This document shows, piece after piece, positions 34,759 through 42,765 of a stretch of 64,000 bases of DNA; positions within the stretch are counted from its first letter, which is position 1, and every line of letters begins with the position of its first letter. Under the pieces are notes generated by a model. The model worked only from the letters and a program-made list of their open reading frames with translations, made no database searches and had not been told where the DNA came from. Source of the DNA: Brachybacterium alimentarium. Lineage in GTDB: Bacteria; Actinomycetota; Actinomycetes; Actinomycetales; Dermabacteraceae. The stretch lies in NCBI RefSeq assembly GCF_002332425.1, contig NZ_NRGS01000011.1, positions 62,001-126,000 of the forward strand. The letters are read 5' to 3'. A program made the translations under genes and the position numbers.

Positions 34759-36030
34759 TCACACGAAGGCGCTGACCCCCGTGATCGAGCGGCCCACGAT
34801 GAGCGACTGCATGGTGTCGGTGCCCTCGTAGGTGTGCAGGGCCTCGATGTCGCTGCGATGGCGCACCACACGGTTCTCCAGCAGGATCCCGGAGCCGCCG
34901 AGCAGGTCGCGGGCATCGGTCGCGATCTCGCGGGCCGCGCGGGTGTTGTGCACCTTGGCCAGTGAGGCCTGCTCGGGCCGGATGGCGCCGGCGGCCTCGA
35001 GCTCGGCGAGCCGCACGCAGTACAGCTGCATCGAGGTGAGGGTCTGCAGCATGGAGGCCAGGCGCACCTGGACGTTCTGGGCCTTGGCGAGCGGGCGACC
35101 GAACTGGATGCGGTTCTGCGCGTGCTCGAGGGCGGCCTCGTAGCAGGCGGTCGCGTGGCCGAGAGCGCCCCAGGCCACGCCGGCGCGCGTCGCGAACAGC
35201 ACGCGAGAAGTGTCCTTGAAGGAGCGGGCGCCCGGCAGGCGGGCATCCAGCGGGATCCGCACGTCGTGCAGGGAGATGTGCGCCTGGTGGATGGCGCGCA
35301 GGGCGACCTTGCCGCGGATCACCTCGGCCTCGTAGCCGGGCAGCGACTGGTCCACGAGGAACCCGCTGACCTGGCCGTTCAATGCGGAGTCCGACTCGTC
35401 CTCCACCCGCGCCCACACCACGGAGAGATGGCAGTCCGCGCCGTTGCCGATCCAGCGCTTCTCGCCGCTGAGCACCCACGAGTCCCCGTCCCGGCGGGCC
35501 ACGGTCTCGAGCGAGACGGAGTCGGAGCCGTGGTCGGGCTCGGTGAGCGCGAAGGCGCCATATTCGGTGCCGGCGGCGAGCGGCTCGGCCCAGCGCTGCT
35601 TCTGCTCCTCCGAGCCGAGCAGCATGATCGAGCGCAGCGCGAGCCCTCCCTGCACGCCGACCATGGTGCCGACGGAGCCGTCGATCCGCGAGAGCTCCAT
35701 GTTGACCAGGCCTGTCGCGAGCGGTGTGAGGGAGCGGTGGCCGGGAACGTCGAGTCCGTCGGTGAGCAGATCGAGCTCGCCGAGACGCCCGATCAGCTCG
35801 ATCGGGTACTCGCCGCGGTCCCACCAGTCGTTGATCCGCGGCAGCACCTCGTCGGCGAGCGAGCGGGCGTCCGCCCAGGCCGCGAGGTCGTCACCGGCGA
35901 CGTCCTGGAACAGGGAGAGGTGATCGGCGGTGCGGGGCAGGAGGTCCGCCGGGGTGGCGGCAGAGGCGTCCGGCGCGGAGACGACGGCGCGATCGGTCGC
36001 GACGGAATCGCTAGTGCTGGTGCTGGTCAT
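34759..36030 (-). CDS. Acyl-CoA dehydrogenase (glutaryl-CoA dehydrogenase-like)
   Basis: A 423-residue FAD flavoprotein that oxidises acyl-CoA to enoyl-CoA. After a ~40-residue disordered N-terminus come the three ACAD domains; GAFALTEPDHGSDSVSLET is the mid-domain signature and HTYEGTDTMQSLIVGR near the C-terminus carries the catalytic glutamate (YEGT). The N-terminal domain and DGSVGTMVGVQGGLA look glutaryl-CoA-dehydrogenase-like. The ATG at 36030 overlaps the thiolase stop (TGATG), so the two genes are translationally coupled. Confidence 0.9.
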   Translation of the reverse strand: MTSTSTSDSVATDRAVVSAPDASAATPADLLPRTADHLSLFQDVAGDDLAAWADARSLADEVLPRINDWWDRGEYPIELIGRLGELDLLTDGLDVPGHRSLTPLATGLVNMELSRIDGSVGTMVGVQGGLALRSIMLLGSEEQKQRWAEPLAAGTEYGAFALTEPDHGSDSVSLETVARRDGDSWVLSGEKRWIGNGADCHLSVVWARVEDESDSALNGQVSGFLVDQSLPGYEAEVIRGKVALRAIHQAHISLHDVRIPLDARLPGARSFKDTSRVLFATRAGVAWGALGHATACYEAALEHAQNRIQFGRPLAKAQNVQVRLASMLQTLTSMQLYCVRLAELEAAGAIRPEQASLAKVHNTRAAREIATDARDLLGGSGILLENRVVRHRSDIEALHTYEGTDTMQSLIVGRSITGVSAFV

Positions 36031-37247
36031 CAGGACATCCTCTCGATGATGAGGGCCATGCCCTGCCCGCCTCCGACGCACAGGGTGGCCAGGCCGAAGC
36101 GGCCCTCGCGCTCGCGCAGGCCGTTCAGCAGGGTGGTGGTCAGGCGGGCTCCGGTCGAGCCCCAGGGGTGGCCCAGCGCGATCGCGCCGCCGTGGACGTT
36201 GAGCTTGTCGTGGTCGATCCCGAGATCCTCGGCCGACGGGATGACCTGCGCGGCGAAGGCCTCGTTGAGCTCGACCAGGTCGATGTCGTCGATGGTCAGG
36301 TCGGCGAGCGCGAGGGCCCGACGGGTGGCCTCGACCGGGCCGAGGCCCATGATCTCGGGGCTGAGGCCGGAGACGCCGGTGGCGACCACGCGGGCCAGCG
36401 GCGTGATGCCGAGCTCCTTGGCGTACTCGGCCTCCATGATCACCAGGGCGGCGGCGCCGTCGTTGAGCGGGCAGCAGTTGCCGGCGGTGACGGTGCCGTC
36501 GGGACGGAAGACGGGGTCCAGGCCGGCCGCGGCGTCGAGCGTGACGCCGGCCCGCGGGGAGTCATCCGCGCTGATCACGGTGCCGTCGGGCAGGGTGACG
36601 GGCGTGATGTCGCGGTCGAAGAACCCGGAGGCCTTCGCGGCCTCGGCGCGGTTCTGCGAGCGCACCGCGTACTCGTCCTGGGCGGCGCGGGAGATCCCAC
36701 GCAGCTCGGCGACGTTCTCGGCGGTCTGGCCCATCTGGATGTACGCGTCGGGCAGCTCGCCGTCCTGGCGCGGATCGTGCCAGGGGGCGGGGATCTCGCG
36801 GCTTGCACGCTTGTCGGTGCGCTCCCACGCCTCCCGGAACTGCGGATCGCGTGCGTCCTCCTCCATGAGCTTGCCGGAGCTCAGGGAGATCGACTCGACG
36901 CCGGCGGAGATCACGGCCCTCGCCTCGCCGGAGGCGATCGCGTGGAAGGCGGCGCGAGTGGTCTGGATCGAGGAGGCGCAGAACCGGGTCACGGTCGCAC
37001 CGGGCACCGAGTCCAGGCCGAGACGGATCGCGACGGTCCGGGCGAGGTTGCCGCCCTGGTAGCCCTCGGGGATCGCACAGCCCAGCTGCAGGTCGTCGAT
37101 GGTGGACGGGTCCAGCTCCGGGACCTGGTCGAGGGCGGCCCGGATCATCTGGGCCGCGAGGTCGTCCGGTCGGACGTCCTTCAGGGAGCCCTTGCGGGCG
37201 CGGCCGATGGGTGAGCGGGCGGTGGCGACGATGACGGCCTCGGGCAC
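36030..37247 (-). CDS. Acetyl-CoA acetyltransferase / 3-ketoacyl-CoA thiolase
   Basis: A 405-residue thiolase for the last step of beta-oxidation. The catalytic nucleophile is the Cys in VTRFCASSIQTTR (about residue 88); NEAFAAQ, GGAIALGHPWGSTGAR (catalytic His) and LCVGGGQGMA (second Cys) complete the active site. I chose the GTG at 37247 because AAGGAG is 6 bases upstream and VPEAVIVATARSPIGRA is the normal family start. It is upstream of and coupled to an acyl-CoA dehydrogenase. FadB-like activity is encoded separately at 26.0-28.2 kb. Confidence 0.93.
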   Translation of the reverse strand: MPEAVIVATARSPIGRARKGSLKDVRPDDLAAQMIRAALDQVPELDPSTIDDLQLGCAIPEGYQGGNLARTVAIRLGLDSVPGATVTRFCASSIQTTRAAFHAIASGEARAVISAGVESISLSSGKLMEEDARDPQFREAWERTDKRASREIPAPWHDPRQDGELPDAYIQMGQTAENVAELRGISRAAQDEYAVRSQNRAEAAKASGFFDRDITPVTLPDGTVISADDSPRAGVTLDAAAGLDPVFRPDGTVTAGNCCPLNDGAAALVIMEAEYAKELGITPLARVVATGVSGLSPEIMGLGPVEATRRALALADLTIDDIDLVELNEAFAAQVIPSAEDLGIDHDKLNVHGGAIALGHPWGSTGARLTTTLLNGLREREGRFGLATLCVGGGQGMALIIERMS

Positions 37248-37325
37248 GGAGATCTCCTTCGATGGCGGCAGACGTGGACGCGGGCACGACATCGGCGGAG
37301 CCGAGCGGCCGCGACCAGCTTTCCC

Positions 37326-37347
37326 GATACTAAGGGTTCTAGATACT
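37326..37347 (-). promoter_or_regulatory. Promoter/operator region of the thiolase operon
   Basis: This AT-rich spot contains GATACT twice (37326-37331 and 37342-37347), 16 bases apart, flanked by TTCCC...GGGAA arms. On the minus strand it reads TAGTAT, a good -10 element, about 80 bases upstream of the thiolase start. The repeats may be a regulator site. Confidence 0.55.
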
Positions 37348-37400
37348 TCGTGGGAAGTCGGGGGCCCGCGCGGCCGACCGGGCGGACGCCGTGCGGCCGC

Positions 37401-38246
37401 TCAGGCAGGCAGAGGGCGTCCGCTGCGGCGGCGCGGGGTCAGCAGCAGGCGAGCCAGGGCGTCGATCGCAGCGCCGAGTGCTCCGATCACGAGGATCACC
37501 ACGATCATCTCGTCGTACGCGAGGCGGTCGCGGGCGTTGAGGATCTCGTAGCCGAGGCCGCTGGTGACCCCGAGCATCTCGGCCGGCACCAGCACCACCC
37601 AGGAGATCCCGAGGGCCATGCGCACCGACTGCAGCACCGCCGGGCGCACGGAGGGCACCACCACGGTGCGCAGGATCTCGCCGCGGCGCGCTCCGAGCGT
37701 GTGGGCGACGGCGATGAAGCGCTGATCGATCGACATGACGGCGGAGGAGGTGCCCAGCACGATCGGCCAGACGGCGGCGGCCGCCACCAGGAACACCACC
37801 GGCGCGGAGCCCACGCCGAGCAGTGCCACGGCCACGGGGGCCCAGGACAGCGGCGAGATCATCCGCACGAACTGGACCACGCCCCCGCTCGCCCATCGCG
37901 TGGGCCGATGCAGCCCGATCAGCGCACCCAGCGGCACCCCGAGGACCGTGGCGATGAGGAGACCCAGCAGGAGCCGGGTCGTACTGGTCAGGAGGTCCTC
38001 GAGCAGCACACCGGTGGACAGCAGGGAGGCCAGCGCCTGCGGGACGCCCCAGGGGGACAGCGCCGCGAGCATGGGGCTTCCCGCACCGCCGACGGCCGTC
38101 AGGGCCCACCAGGCGAGGACCGCCGCGACCACGCCGAGCAGTCCCCAGGCCCAGGGGGCGGAGCGTCGGCCGTCGGCAGGCGGCGAGGCGCCGGCACCGG
38201 CGTGCGGCGCGTCGGCCGTCTCGAGGTCGGTGGGGGCGATGCTCAT
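37401..38246 (-). CDS. ABC transporter permease, NitT/TauT/SsuC type
   Basis: A 281-residue permease with six hydrophobic segments and the SsuC/TauC-type EAA loop HTLGARRGEILRTVVVPSVRP (about residues 180-200). The stop of the upstream binding-protein gene overlaps its ATG at 38246 by 4 bases. It is the last gene of a five-gene run beginning at 41821 in which every junction overlaps. It should form the channel of an importer for a small anionic organic compound such as a sulfonate; the substrate is not known. Confidence 0.88.
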   Translation of the reverse strand: MSIAPTDLETADAPHAGAGASPPADGRRSAPWAWGLLGVVAAVLAWWALTAVGGAGSPMLAALSPWGVPQALASLLSTGVLLEDLLTSTTRLLLGLLIATVLGVPLGALIGLHRPTRWASGGVVQFVRMISPLSWAPVAVALLGVGSAPVVFLVAAAAVWPIVLGTSSAVMSIDQRFIAVAHTLGARRGEILRTVVVPSVRPAVLQSVRMALGISWVVLVPAEMLGVTSGLGYEILNARDRLAYDEMIVVILVIGALGAAIDALARLLLTPRRRSGRPLPA

Positions 38247-39400
38247 GGCGAGATCTCCTCGGGGTCGTCGAGGCCGGTCAGGGCCGAGGGGTCCAGGCGG
38301 CGGGCGGCATCGCGCAGCGCCCCGTCGTCGACAACGAGGCCGTGGGCGTCCTCCGCGTCGAGCCGGTCGAGCGCGCCGAGCGGGGCGTCCAGCAGCGTCG
38401 AGCGCATCTCCTCGACGAGCCGGGTGGTGAAGCCCGGCCGCAGGACCGGGGTGAAGTCGATGGTCTCGCCGTGCCAGTCGGGGTGCGCGACGTGCGCGTG
38501 CCCGGCATCGGGCCGGCCGAGCGCTGCGGTGATGGCCGGAAGGGGCTGCGGGAGATAGCGGCCGGAGAGCTCGGCGGCGACGGCCTCGCGGTCCTCGCGG
38601 CAGGCCTGCTGGGCGCGCACGAGGGCATTGGCGACGCCCTGGATCTGCTCGGGCGGCCGGCGCAGGAGCCCGCCGGTCGCGACGGTCACGCAGCAGGGGT
38701 GGGAGCGCCAGACGTCGCCGAGGTAGCGGCCGATGGTGCCGATGCCCTTGCCCTCGGCCATCGCGTTGAAGGGATCCGCCACGGTGTAGCCGCCGATCGA
38801 GCCGGCGTCCAGGGCAGGGATCATGTCCGACGGGGCCATCGGCACCAGGGTGACCTCGCCGCGATCACGGGAGGCGGTGCGGCGCACGACGGGGGTGAGC
38901 CCCTCGGCGCGCAGCATCTGCTGGACGATGACGTTGTGGATCGAGTACCAGGCGGGGATCCCGATCGTGCGCCCGGCCAGTGCACCGACCTCGGGGACAT
39001 CGCGGCCGAGGGTGAGTGCCGAACCGTCGACGTGATTGGCGCCGAGCACGCGGATGTCCGCACCGAGGTCCAGCCGCATCTGGAGGGCCATCGGGAACAG
39101 CAGGTGCACGAGGTCGACGCTGCCCCCGAGCAGGGTCTCCCCCATCGACGCCCACGAGCGCAGGCGGACGGGCTCGTCGACCTCGACCCCTTCCTCGGCG
39201 AAGAGGCCGCGCGCGTGGGCGACGAGCAGCGGTGCGGCATCGGTGATGGGCAGGTAGGCGATGCGCAGAGGACGGTCCGGATCCACCGGGGAGGCGCTGC
39301 TGCGGCGCACGCCGAGCCCGACGGCGCCGCCGGCCGCGCCGGACAGCAACAGCGATCCGCCCGCGCCGAGCAGGGCACGGCGGCTCGGAGCCGCTCTCAC
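38243..39400 (-). CDS. ABC transporter substrate-binding protein, NitT/TauT/SsuA type (Tat-exported)
   Basis: A 385-residue extracytoplasmic receptor. The start SRRALLGAGGSLLLSGAAGG is a twin-arginine signal without a clear lipobox. The mature protein has the NMT1/SsuA-like fold: LRIAYLPITDAAPLLVAHARGLFAEEGV, GRTIGIPAWYSIHNVIVQQML, and GYTVADPFNAMAEGKGIG with HPCCVTVATG. The GTG at 39400 overlaps the ATPase stop (GTGA). It is long for the family because of a C-terminal extension. The ligand may be a sulfonate or similar anion; this is inference from family only. Confidence 0.85.
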   Translation of the reverse strand: MRAAPSRRALLGAGGSLLLSGAAGGAVGLGVRRSSASPVDPDRPLRIAYLPITDAAPLLVAHARGLFAEEGVEVDEPVRLRSWASMGETLLGGSVDLVHLLFPMALQMRLDLGADIRVLGANHVDGSALTLGRDVPEVGALAGRTIGIPAWYSIHNVIVQQMLRAEGLTPVVRRTASRDRGEVTLVPMAPSDMIPALDAGSIGGYTVADPFNAMAEGKGIGTIGRYLGDVWRSHPCCVTVATGGLLRRPPEQIQGVANALVRAQQACREDREAVAAELSGRYLPQPLPAITAALGRPDAGHAHVAHPDWHGETIDFTPVLRPGFTTRLVEEMRSTLLDAPLGALDRLDAEDAHGLVVDDGALRDAARRLDPSALTGLDDPEEISP

Positions 39401-40104
39401 ACCGCCGCCTGGACGGTGCCGCCGCGGTAGTGGGCGAGGATCTCCTGGCGTGTGGTGCCGGCCTCCCGGGGGCGCCACTGGGCGGTGAACCCGCGGGCGC
39501 CCTCGAGGTAGACGATGCGGTCGGCGACCACCAGGGCCTCGTCGACGTCGTGGGTGACGAGCACCGCGGCGATCTGCACCCGGGTGAGGACCTCGCGCAG
39601 CCACACCTGCAGGTCGGCGCGGATCGCGGGATCGAGGGCGGAGAACGGCTCGTCGAGCAGGACCACGCCGGGGTCCACGGCGAGCGCGCGGCCGAGGGCG
39701 ACGCGCTGGGCCTGCCCGCCGGAGAGCTCCGCGGGCAGGGCGGCGGCGAGCTCTGCGATCCCGAGATCCTCGAGCAGCTCGCGCACGCGAGCGTCGCTGA
39801 CGCGCCCCGCGTTCGCGGCGTAGCGGGCGCCGAGGCCGACGTTCTCGGCGACGGTCAGCCACGGGAACAGGTCCGGTGACTGCGGCACGAGCGCGGGCCG
39901 ACGGGAATCGGCGAGGTCGATGCTGCCGGCCTGAGGCTCGTCGAGCCCTGCGAGCACACGCACCAGGGTCGACTTGCCCGCTCCGGAGGCGCCGAGCACG
40001 CAGACCGTCTCGTGCTCGCCGACGTCGAGGTCGAGACCGGCGAGCACAGGGGCCGGGGCGCCCGTGTGCCAGCGGGTCACTCCTCGCAGCGCGAGCTTGC
40101 TCAT
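39397..40104 (-). CDS. ABC transporter ATP-binding protein, NitT/TauT/SsuB type
   Basis: A 235-residue ABC ATPase: Walker A GASGAGKST, Q-loop region LVPQSPDLFPWLTV, signature LSGGQAQRVALGRA, Walker B VVLLDEPFSALDP and H-loop LVTHDVDEAL. It is compact, as for SsuB/TauB. The ATG at 40104 overlaps the stop of the upstream flavoprotein gene by 4 bases. With the receptor and permease that follow it makes a complete importer. Confidence 0.9.
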   Translation of the reverse strand: MSKLALRGVTRWHTGAPAPVLAGLDLDVGEHETVCVLGASGAGKSTLVRVLAGLDEPQAGSIDLADSRRPALVPQSPDLFPWLTVAENVGLGARYAANAGRVSDARVRELLEDLGIAELAAALPAELSGGQAQRVALGRALAVDPGVVLLDEPFSALDPAIRADLQVWLREVLTRVQIAAVLVTHDVDEALVVADRIVYLEGARGFTAQWRPREAGTTRQEILAHYRGGTVQAAV

Positions 40105-41267
40105 GGCCGGCTCCTGGCGCTGTCGTCGGCTGACACGAGGAGATGACGCAGATGGGTCTCCGTGGGCGACTGCACCGGGAGGAACGCCGCCTCGCGGGCG
40201 CGCCGCGAAGTGTCGGACGCCTGCGCGTAGCCGCGCCCGCCGACGGTCTTCTGCTCGAGCTGGGTCGCGCGCCCGGTGAGCAGTGCGACCTCGAGACGGA
40301 CGCTGACGAGCTCGCGCGGCGAGACGGCCGCTGCAGCGGCGTCGGCCTCCCCTACATCCCCAGCATCCCTGGCATCCCTGGCATCCCTGGCATCCCTGGC
40401 ATCCCTGGCATCCCACGCGGCGGTCCGGACCGTGCGCACCAGGTCATCGCGCAGCGACTCCCAGTCGGCGCGCCCGGCCGCGAGCTCGTCGGCCAGCACC
40501 CGCTGCGCGACGGGATCCGCCGCGGCCTCGGCGGCGTCGAGCGCCGCTCCCGCCAGTCCCAGGCACATCCCGCTCTGGAGCAGCAGGAAGGCGGCGCGAG
40601 CGCGGTCGCGGAAGTCCGGGACGTCCTGCGTGAGCACGTCCCCCGCCGGAACAGCGACCTGCTCGAGACGAAGCACGCCGGAGGACGTTCCGTCCAGCGC
40701 CATGAGCCCGACCAGCGGCGTCACGCCGACACCGGGGGCGTCCCGGGCGATGCGCACGATCGCGCGCCGGCCGTCCTCCCAGCGCACGGGCATCACGATC
40801 CAGGCGCCCTCGCGCAGGTTCGAGCACCAGGGCAGGACGCCATCGACCGCGAGCGAGCCGTCCGGACGATCGGTGGCGACCAGCGGGATCTCGCCGAGGC
40901 CGGCCTCCTCCTTGTAGGCGGGGGCCATGCCGGAGGCCAGGGCGAGCCTGCCCGCCTCGGCACCGTCGGGCGGCGTCGAGCCGGTGACCCAGTGGTACTC
41001 GAGCGCGGAATGGTGCCCCCACAGCGAGAACGCCGTGGCGGTGCAGCGCCTGGCCAGAGCGTGGATCAGCTCGACCTGGAGGGGCAGCGGCGCCGCGAGC
41101 AGCCCCAGCTCACCGAGCTCGCGCAGAGTCTCCCAGGGGTCTCCCCCCTCGCGATCGACGGCGCGGGCCCGCTCACCGGCCCGTTCGAGCACCGGCAGCG
41201 CTCCCGCAGGCAGCTCCGCGAGCCCCAGACGGGAGCGGACAGGGGCCGTCACCGCCTCCGGGCTCAC
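40101..41267 (-). CDS. Acyl-CoA-dehydrogenase-fold flavoprotein of unknown reaction
   Basis: A 388-residue protein with ACAD landmarks (TAFSLWGHHSALEYHW, SGMAPAYKEEAGLG, and C-terminal KTVGGRGYAQASDTSRRAREAAFLP) but without the YEGT-type catalytic glutamate segment of true dehydrogenases. This resembles the departures seen in ACAD-fold monooxygenases such as SfnB and DszC. Residues ~290-312 are an in-frame repeat of Asp-Ala-Arg encoded by 9-base tandem units. The GTG at 41267 overlaps the DUF4242 gene stop (GTGA). Co-location with an SsuABC-type importer suggests it acts on the imported compound, perhaps as a flavin-dependent oxygenase. Confidence 0.75.
   Translation of the reverse strand: MSPEAVTAPVRSRLGLAELPAGALPVLERAGERARAVDREGGDPWETLRELGELGLLAAPLPLQVELIHALARRCTATAFSLWGHHSALEYHWVTGSTPPDGAEAGRLALASGMAPAYKEEAGLGEIPLVATDRPDGSLAVDGVLPWCSNLREGAWIVMPVRWEDGRRAIVRIARDAPGVGVTPLVGLMALDGTSSGVLRLEQVAVPAGDVLTQDVPDFRDRARAAFLLLQSGMCLGLAGAALDAAEAAADPVAQRVLADELAAGRADWESLRDDLVRTVRTAAWDARDARDARDARDARDAGDVGEADAAAAAVSPRELVSVRLEVALLTGRATQLEQKTVGGRGYAQASDTSRRAREAAFLPVQSPTETHLRHLLVSADDSARSRP
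40355..40414. repeat. In-frame 9-base tandem repeats (CATCCCTGG)n within the flavoprotein gene
   Basis: Five perfect and two imperfect copies of CATCCCTGG. In the gene's frame they encode repeated Asp-Ala-Arg. The unit length preserves frame, so copy number could vary among strains. Confidence 0.9.
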
Positions 41268-41821
41268 GAGGACGAGGCCCCGAGATCGATCGCGCCGAGC
41301 GCCCAGATGCGGTCGACCGGGGTCTCGACGGCGTCGCGGGCACGACGGACGGCGTCCTCGTCGGGCGCGTCGTAGAAGCACAGGCACTTCGCGGTGTCCT
41401 CGCGCACGTAGGTGCGCAGGAACGACGTCTCGGGGACCTCGGCGTACTTGGGGGCGTTCGCCTTCTTGCGGGCGAGGTACTTCTCCATCGTGATCTCGGC
41501 GGGGATGTCCCACTCCACGAGGTATCCGGCCCCGCGGCGCAGCGCCTTGATGTCCTCGAGCTCCGCCCCGACCAGGCGCACCTCGTCGGGCCCCTCGACG
41601 GACGTCGCCGCATCGCCCACCGCGGCGGAGATCTCGCCGGCGGTCTCGGCGGACTCCGCCTCGACGATCGTGAACAGACGCGAGTGGTCGGCCGCGACCT
41701 GCGACTCGATGACCTCACGGGATGCGTCGGCCCCGGCGCCTCCCACCAGAGCGTCCAGAACGGCCTGGACGCCCTCACGGGTGGCGGAAGCGGGTTCGAT
41801 CTCGAACAGGAACAGAGCCAT
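41264..41821 (-). CDS. DUF4242 (SCO4226-like nickel-binding family) protein, two half-domains
   Basis: A 185-residue protein whose two halves look alike: MALFLFEIEPASATREGVQAVL... and GYLVEWDIPAEITMEKYLAR..., each followed by a beta-alpha-beta-like stretch. The second half matches DUF4242, the family of the Streptomyces nickel-binding protein SCO4226 with a ferredoxin-like fold; the first half may be a diverged copy. AGAGGTG precedes the ATG at 41821. It is first in a five-gene overlapping operon with an ACAD-fold flavoprotein and an SsuABC-type importer. Function in that context is not known. Confidence 0.78.
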   Translation of the reverse strand: MALFLFEIEPASATREGVQAVLDALVGGAGADASREVIESQVAADHSRLFTIVEAESAETAGEISAAVGDAATSVEGPDEVRLVGAELEDIKALRRGAGYLVEWDIPAEITMEKYLARKKANAPKYAEVPETSFLRTYVREDTAKCLCFYDAPDEDAVRRARDAVETPVDRIWALGAIDLGASSS

Positions 41822-41841
41822 GTCACACCTCTCGACGGAAT

Positions 41842-41883
41842 CTTCGGGAACACACCCGAAGCACAACTTATGGACAGCATAAG
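41842..41883 (-). promoter_or_regulatory. Promoter palindrome and leader hairpin of the DUF4242 operon
   Basis: CTTATG-GACAG-CATAAG (41867-41883) is a perfect inverted repeat whose minus strand contains TATGCT, a likely -10 element. Between it and the gene, CTTCGGG-AACACA-CCCGAAG (41842-41861, stem 7) would form a hairpin in the transcript leader. A repressor bound to the palindrome would cover the promoter. Confidence 0.6.
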
Positions 41884-41963
41884 GGCCTACGCGGGGTCCC
41901 TGCATCCTCCGTGGCCTGCGGCGTGAGGACGCCCTCCCCCGCCCGCTGAGGCAGACTCGGCGT

Positions 41964-42488
41964 ATGAGCTCCACGCCCACCACCCCGCCGACGTTCACGA
42001 TCGACCGTCCGCGGCTCGAGGACGTCCCCGCGATCGCGCGGATCCACGTGGACGGGTGGAGGGCGGCTTACTCGCATCTGCTCGCGGGTGAGCAGTGGTT
42101 CGGGCAGCAGGCGGTCGACCGACGTACCACCCAGTGGACCTCCTGGCTCACGCCCGACACGCCTGCTCACGACCAGGGGATCTACCGCATCGGTCGCGAC
42201 GCCGAGGGCACCCCGATCGGGCTCGCGGCCTCCTGGCCTCCCCGCGAGAAGCAGCCTGTGCGCGGCCGGGAGCTGTCGATCCTCTACATCGAGGAGGCGT
42301 GGTTCGGGAGCGGTCTGGGGCGCGCGCTCGCGGAGTCGGTCCTCGACGGCGGGCCCGCCTCGGTGTGGGTCGCCGAGGAGAACCCCCGGGCACGCCGCTT
42401 CTACGAGAAGCTCGGCTTCACGCCCGACGGGGCGGCCCGCGTCGAGGAGCAGCTCGGGAACATCCGGGACATCCGCATGGTGCGCTGA
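41964..42488 (+). CDS. GNAT family N-acetyltransferase
   Basis: A 174-residue acetyltransferase: IDRPRLEDVPAIARIHVDGWRAAYSHLL is a common opening, ELSILYIEEAWFGSGLGRALAESVL carries the acetyl-CoA loop in a variant form (G-x-G-x-G), and ENPRARRFYEKLGFTPDG is motif B. There is no ribosome-binding site; CAGACT (41952-41957) ends 6 bases before the ATG, so it is probably leaderless. Acceptor substrate is unknown. Confidence 0.87.
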   Translation: MSSTPTTPPTFTIDRPRLEDVPAIARIHVDGWRAAYSHLLAGEQWFGQQAVDRRTTQWTSWLTPDTPAHDQGIYRIGRDAEGTPIGLAASWPPREKQPVRGRELSILYIEEAWFGSGLGRALAESVLDGGPASVWVAEENPRARRFYEKLGFTPDGAARVEEQLGNIRDIRMVR

Positions 42489-42552
42489 GCGGCCGAGCCC
42501 CCGCCCCCGGGAGCGGCAGCCATCCCACCGACAGGGGCGGTCACCGTGTCAC

Positions 42553-42615
42553 CGACGGGCCTATGGCGACGAGCACTGGCGATATCGCCGGTGCACCTCA
42601 CCAGCGGCCCGCCCG
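42553..42615. repeat. 63-base dispersed palindromic element, copy B
   Basis: Second copy of the element at 11706-11768, same length, with the GGCGATATCGCC core at 42578-42589. The right arm is identical, the left arm differs at three positions, so the outer stem is weaker here. It lies after a GNAT gene and before the convergent end of the hexarate operon. Confidence 0.8.
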
Positions 42616-42683
42616 CGACATGGGCCCCGACCATCCACGGCCCGGACGACGCCGACGAGGCGGTTGAGCGCAGGAGCGGTGCC

Positions 42684-42731
42684 CCGAGACCTGCACCCGG
42701 CGCCCCGACCCCGACCCCGAGACCTGCACCC
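42684..42731. repeat. 15-base direct repeat after the hexarate operon
   Basis: CCGAGACCTGCACCC occurs at 42684-42698 and 42717-42731, within a run of CCGACC/CCGAGC-like words. No gene is seen from 42489 to 42765 apart from the dispersed element. Confidence 0.6.
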
Positions 42732-42765
42732 CGGATCCCGCATCCCGAGCCCCGCGTCCTGGCTG

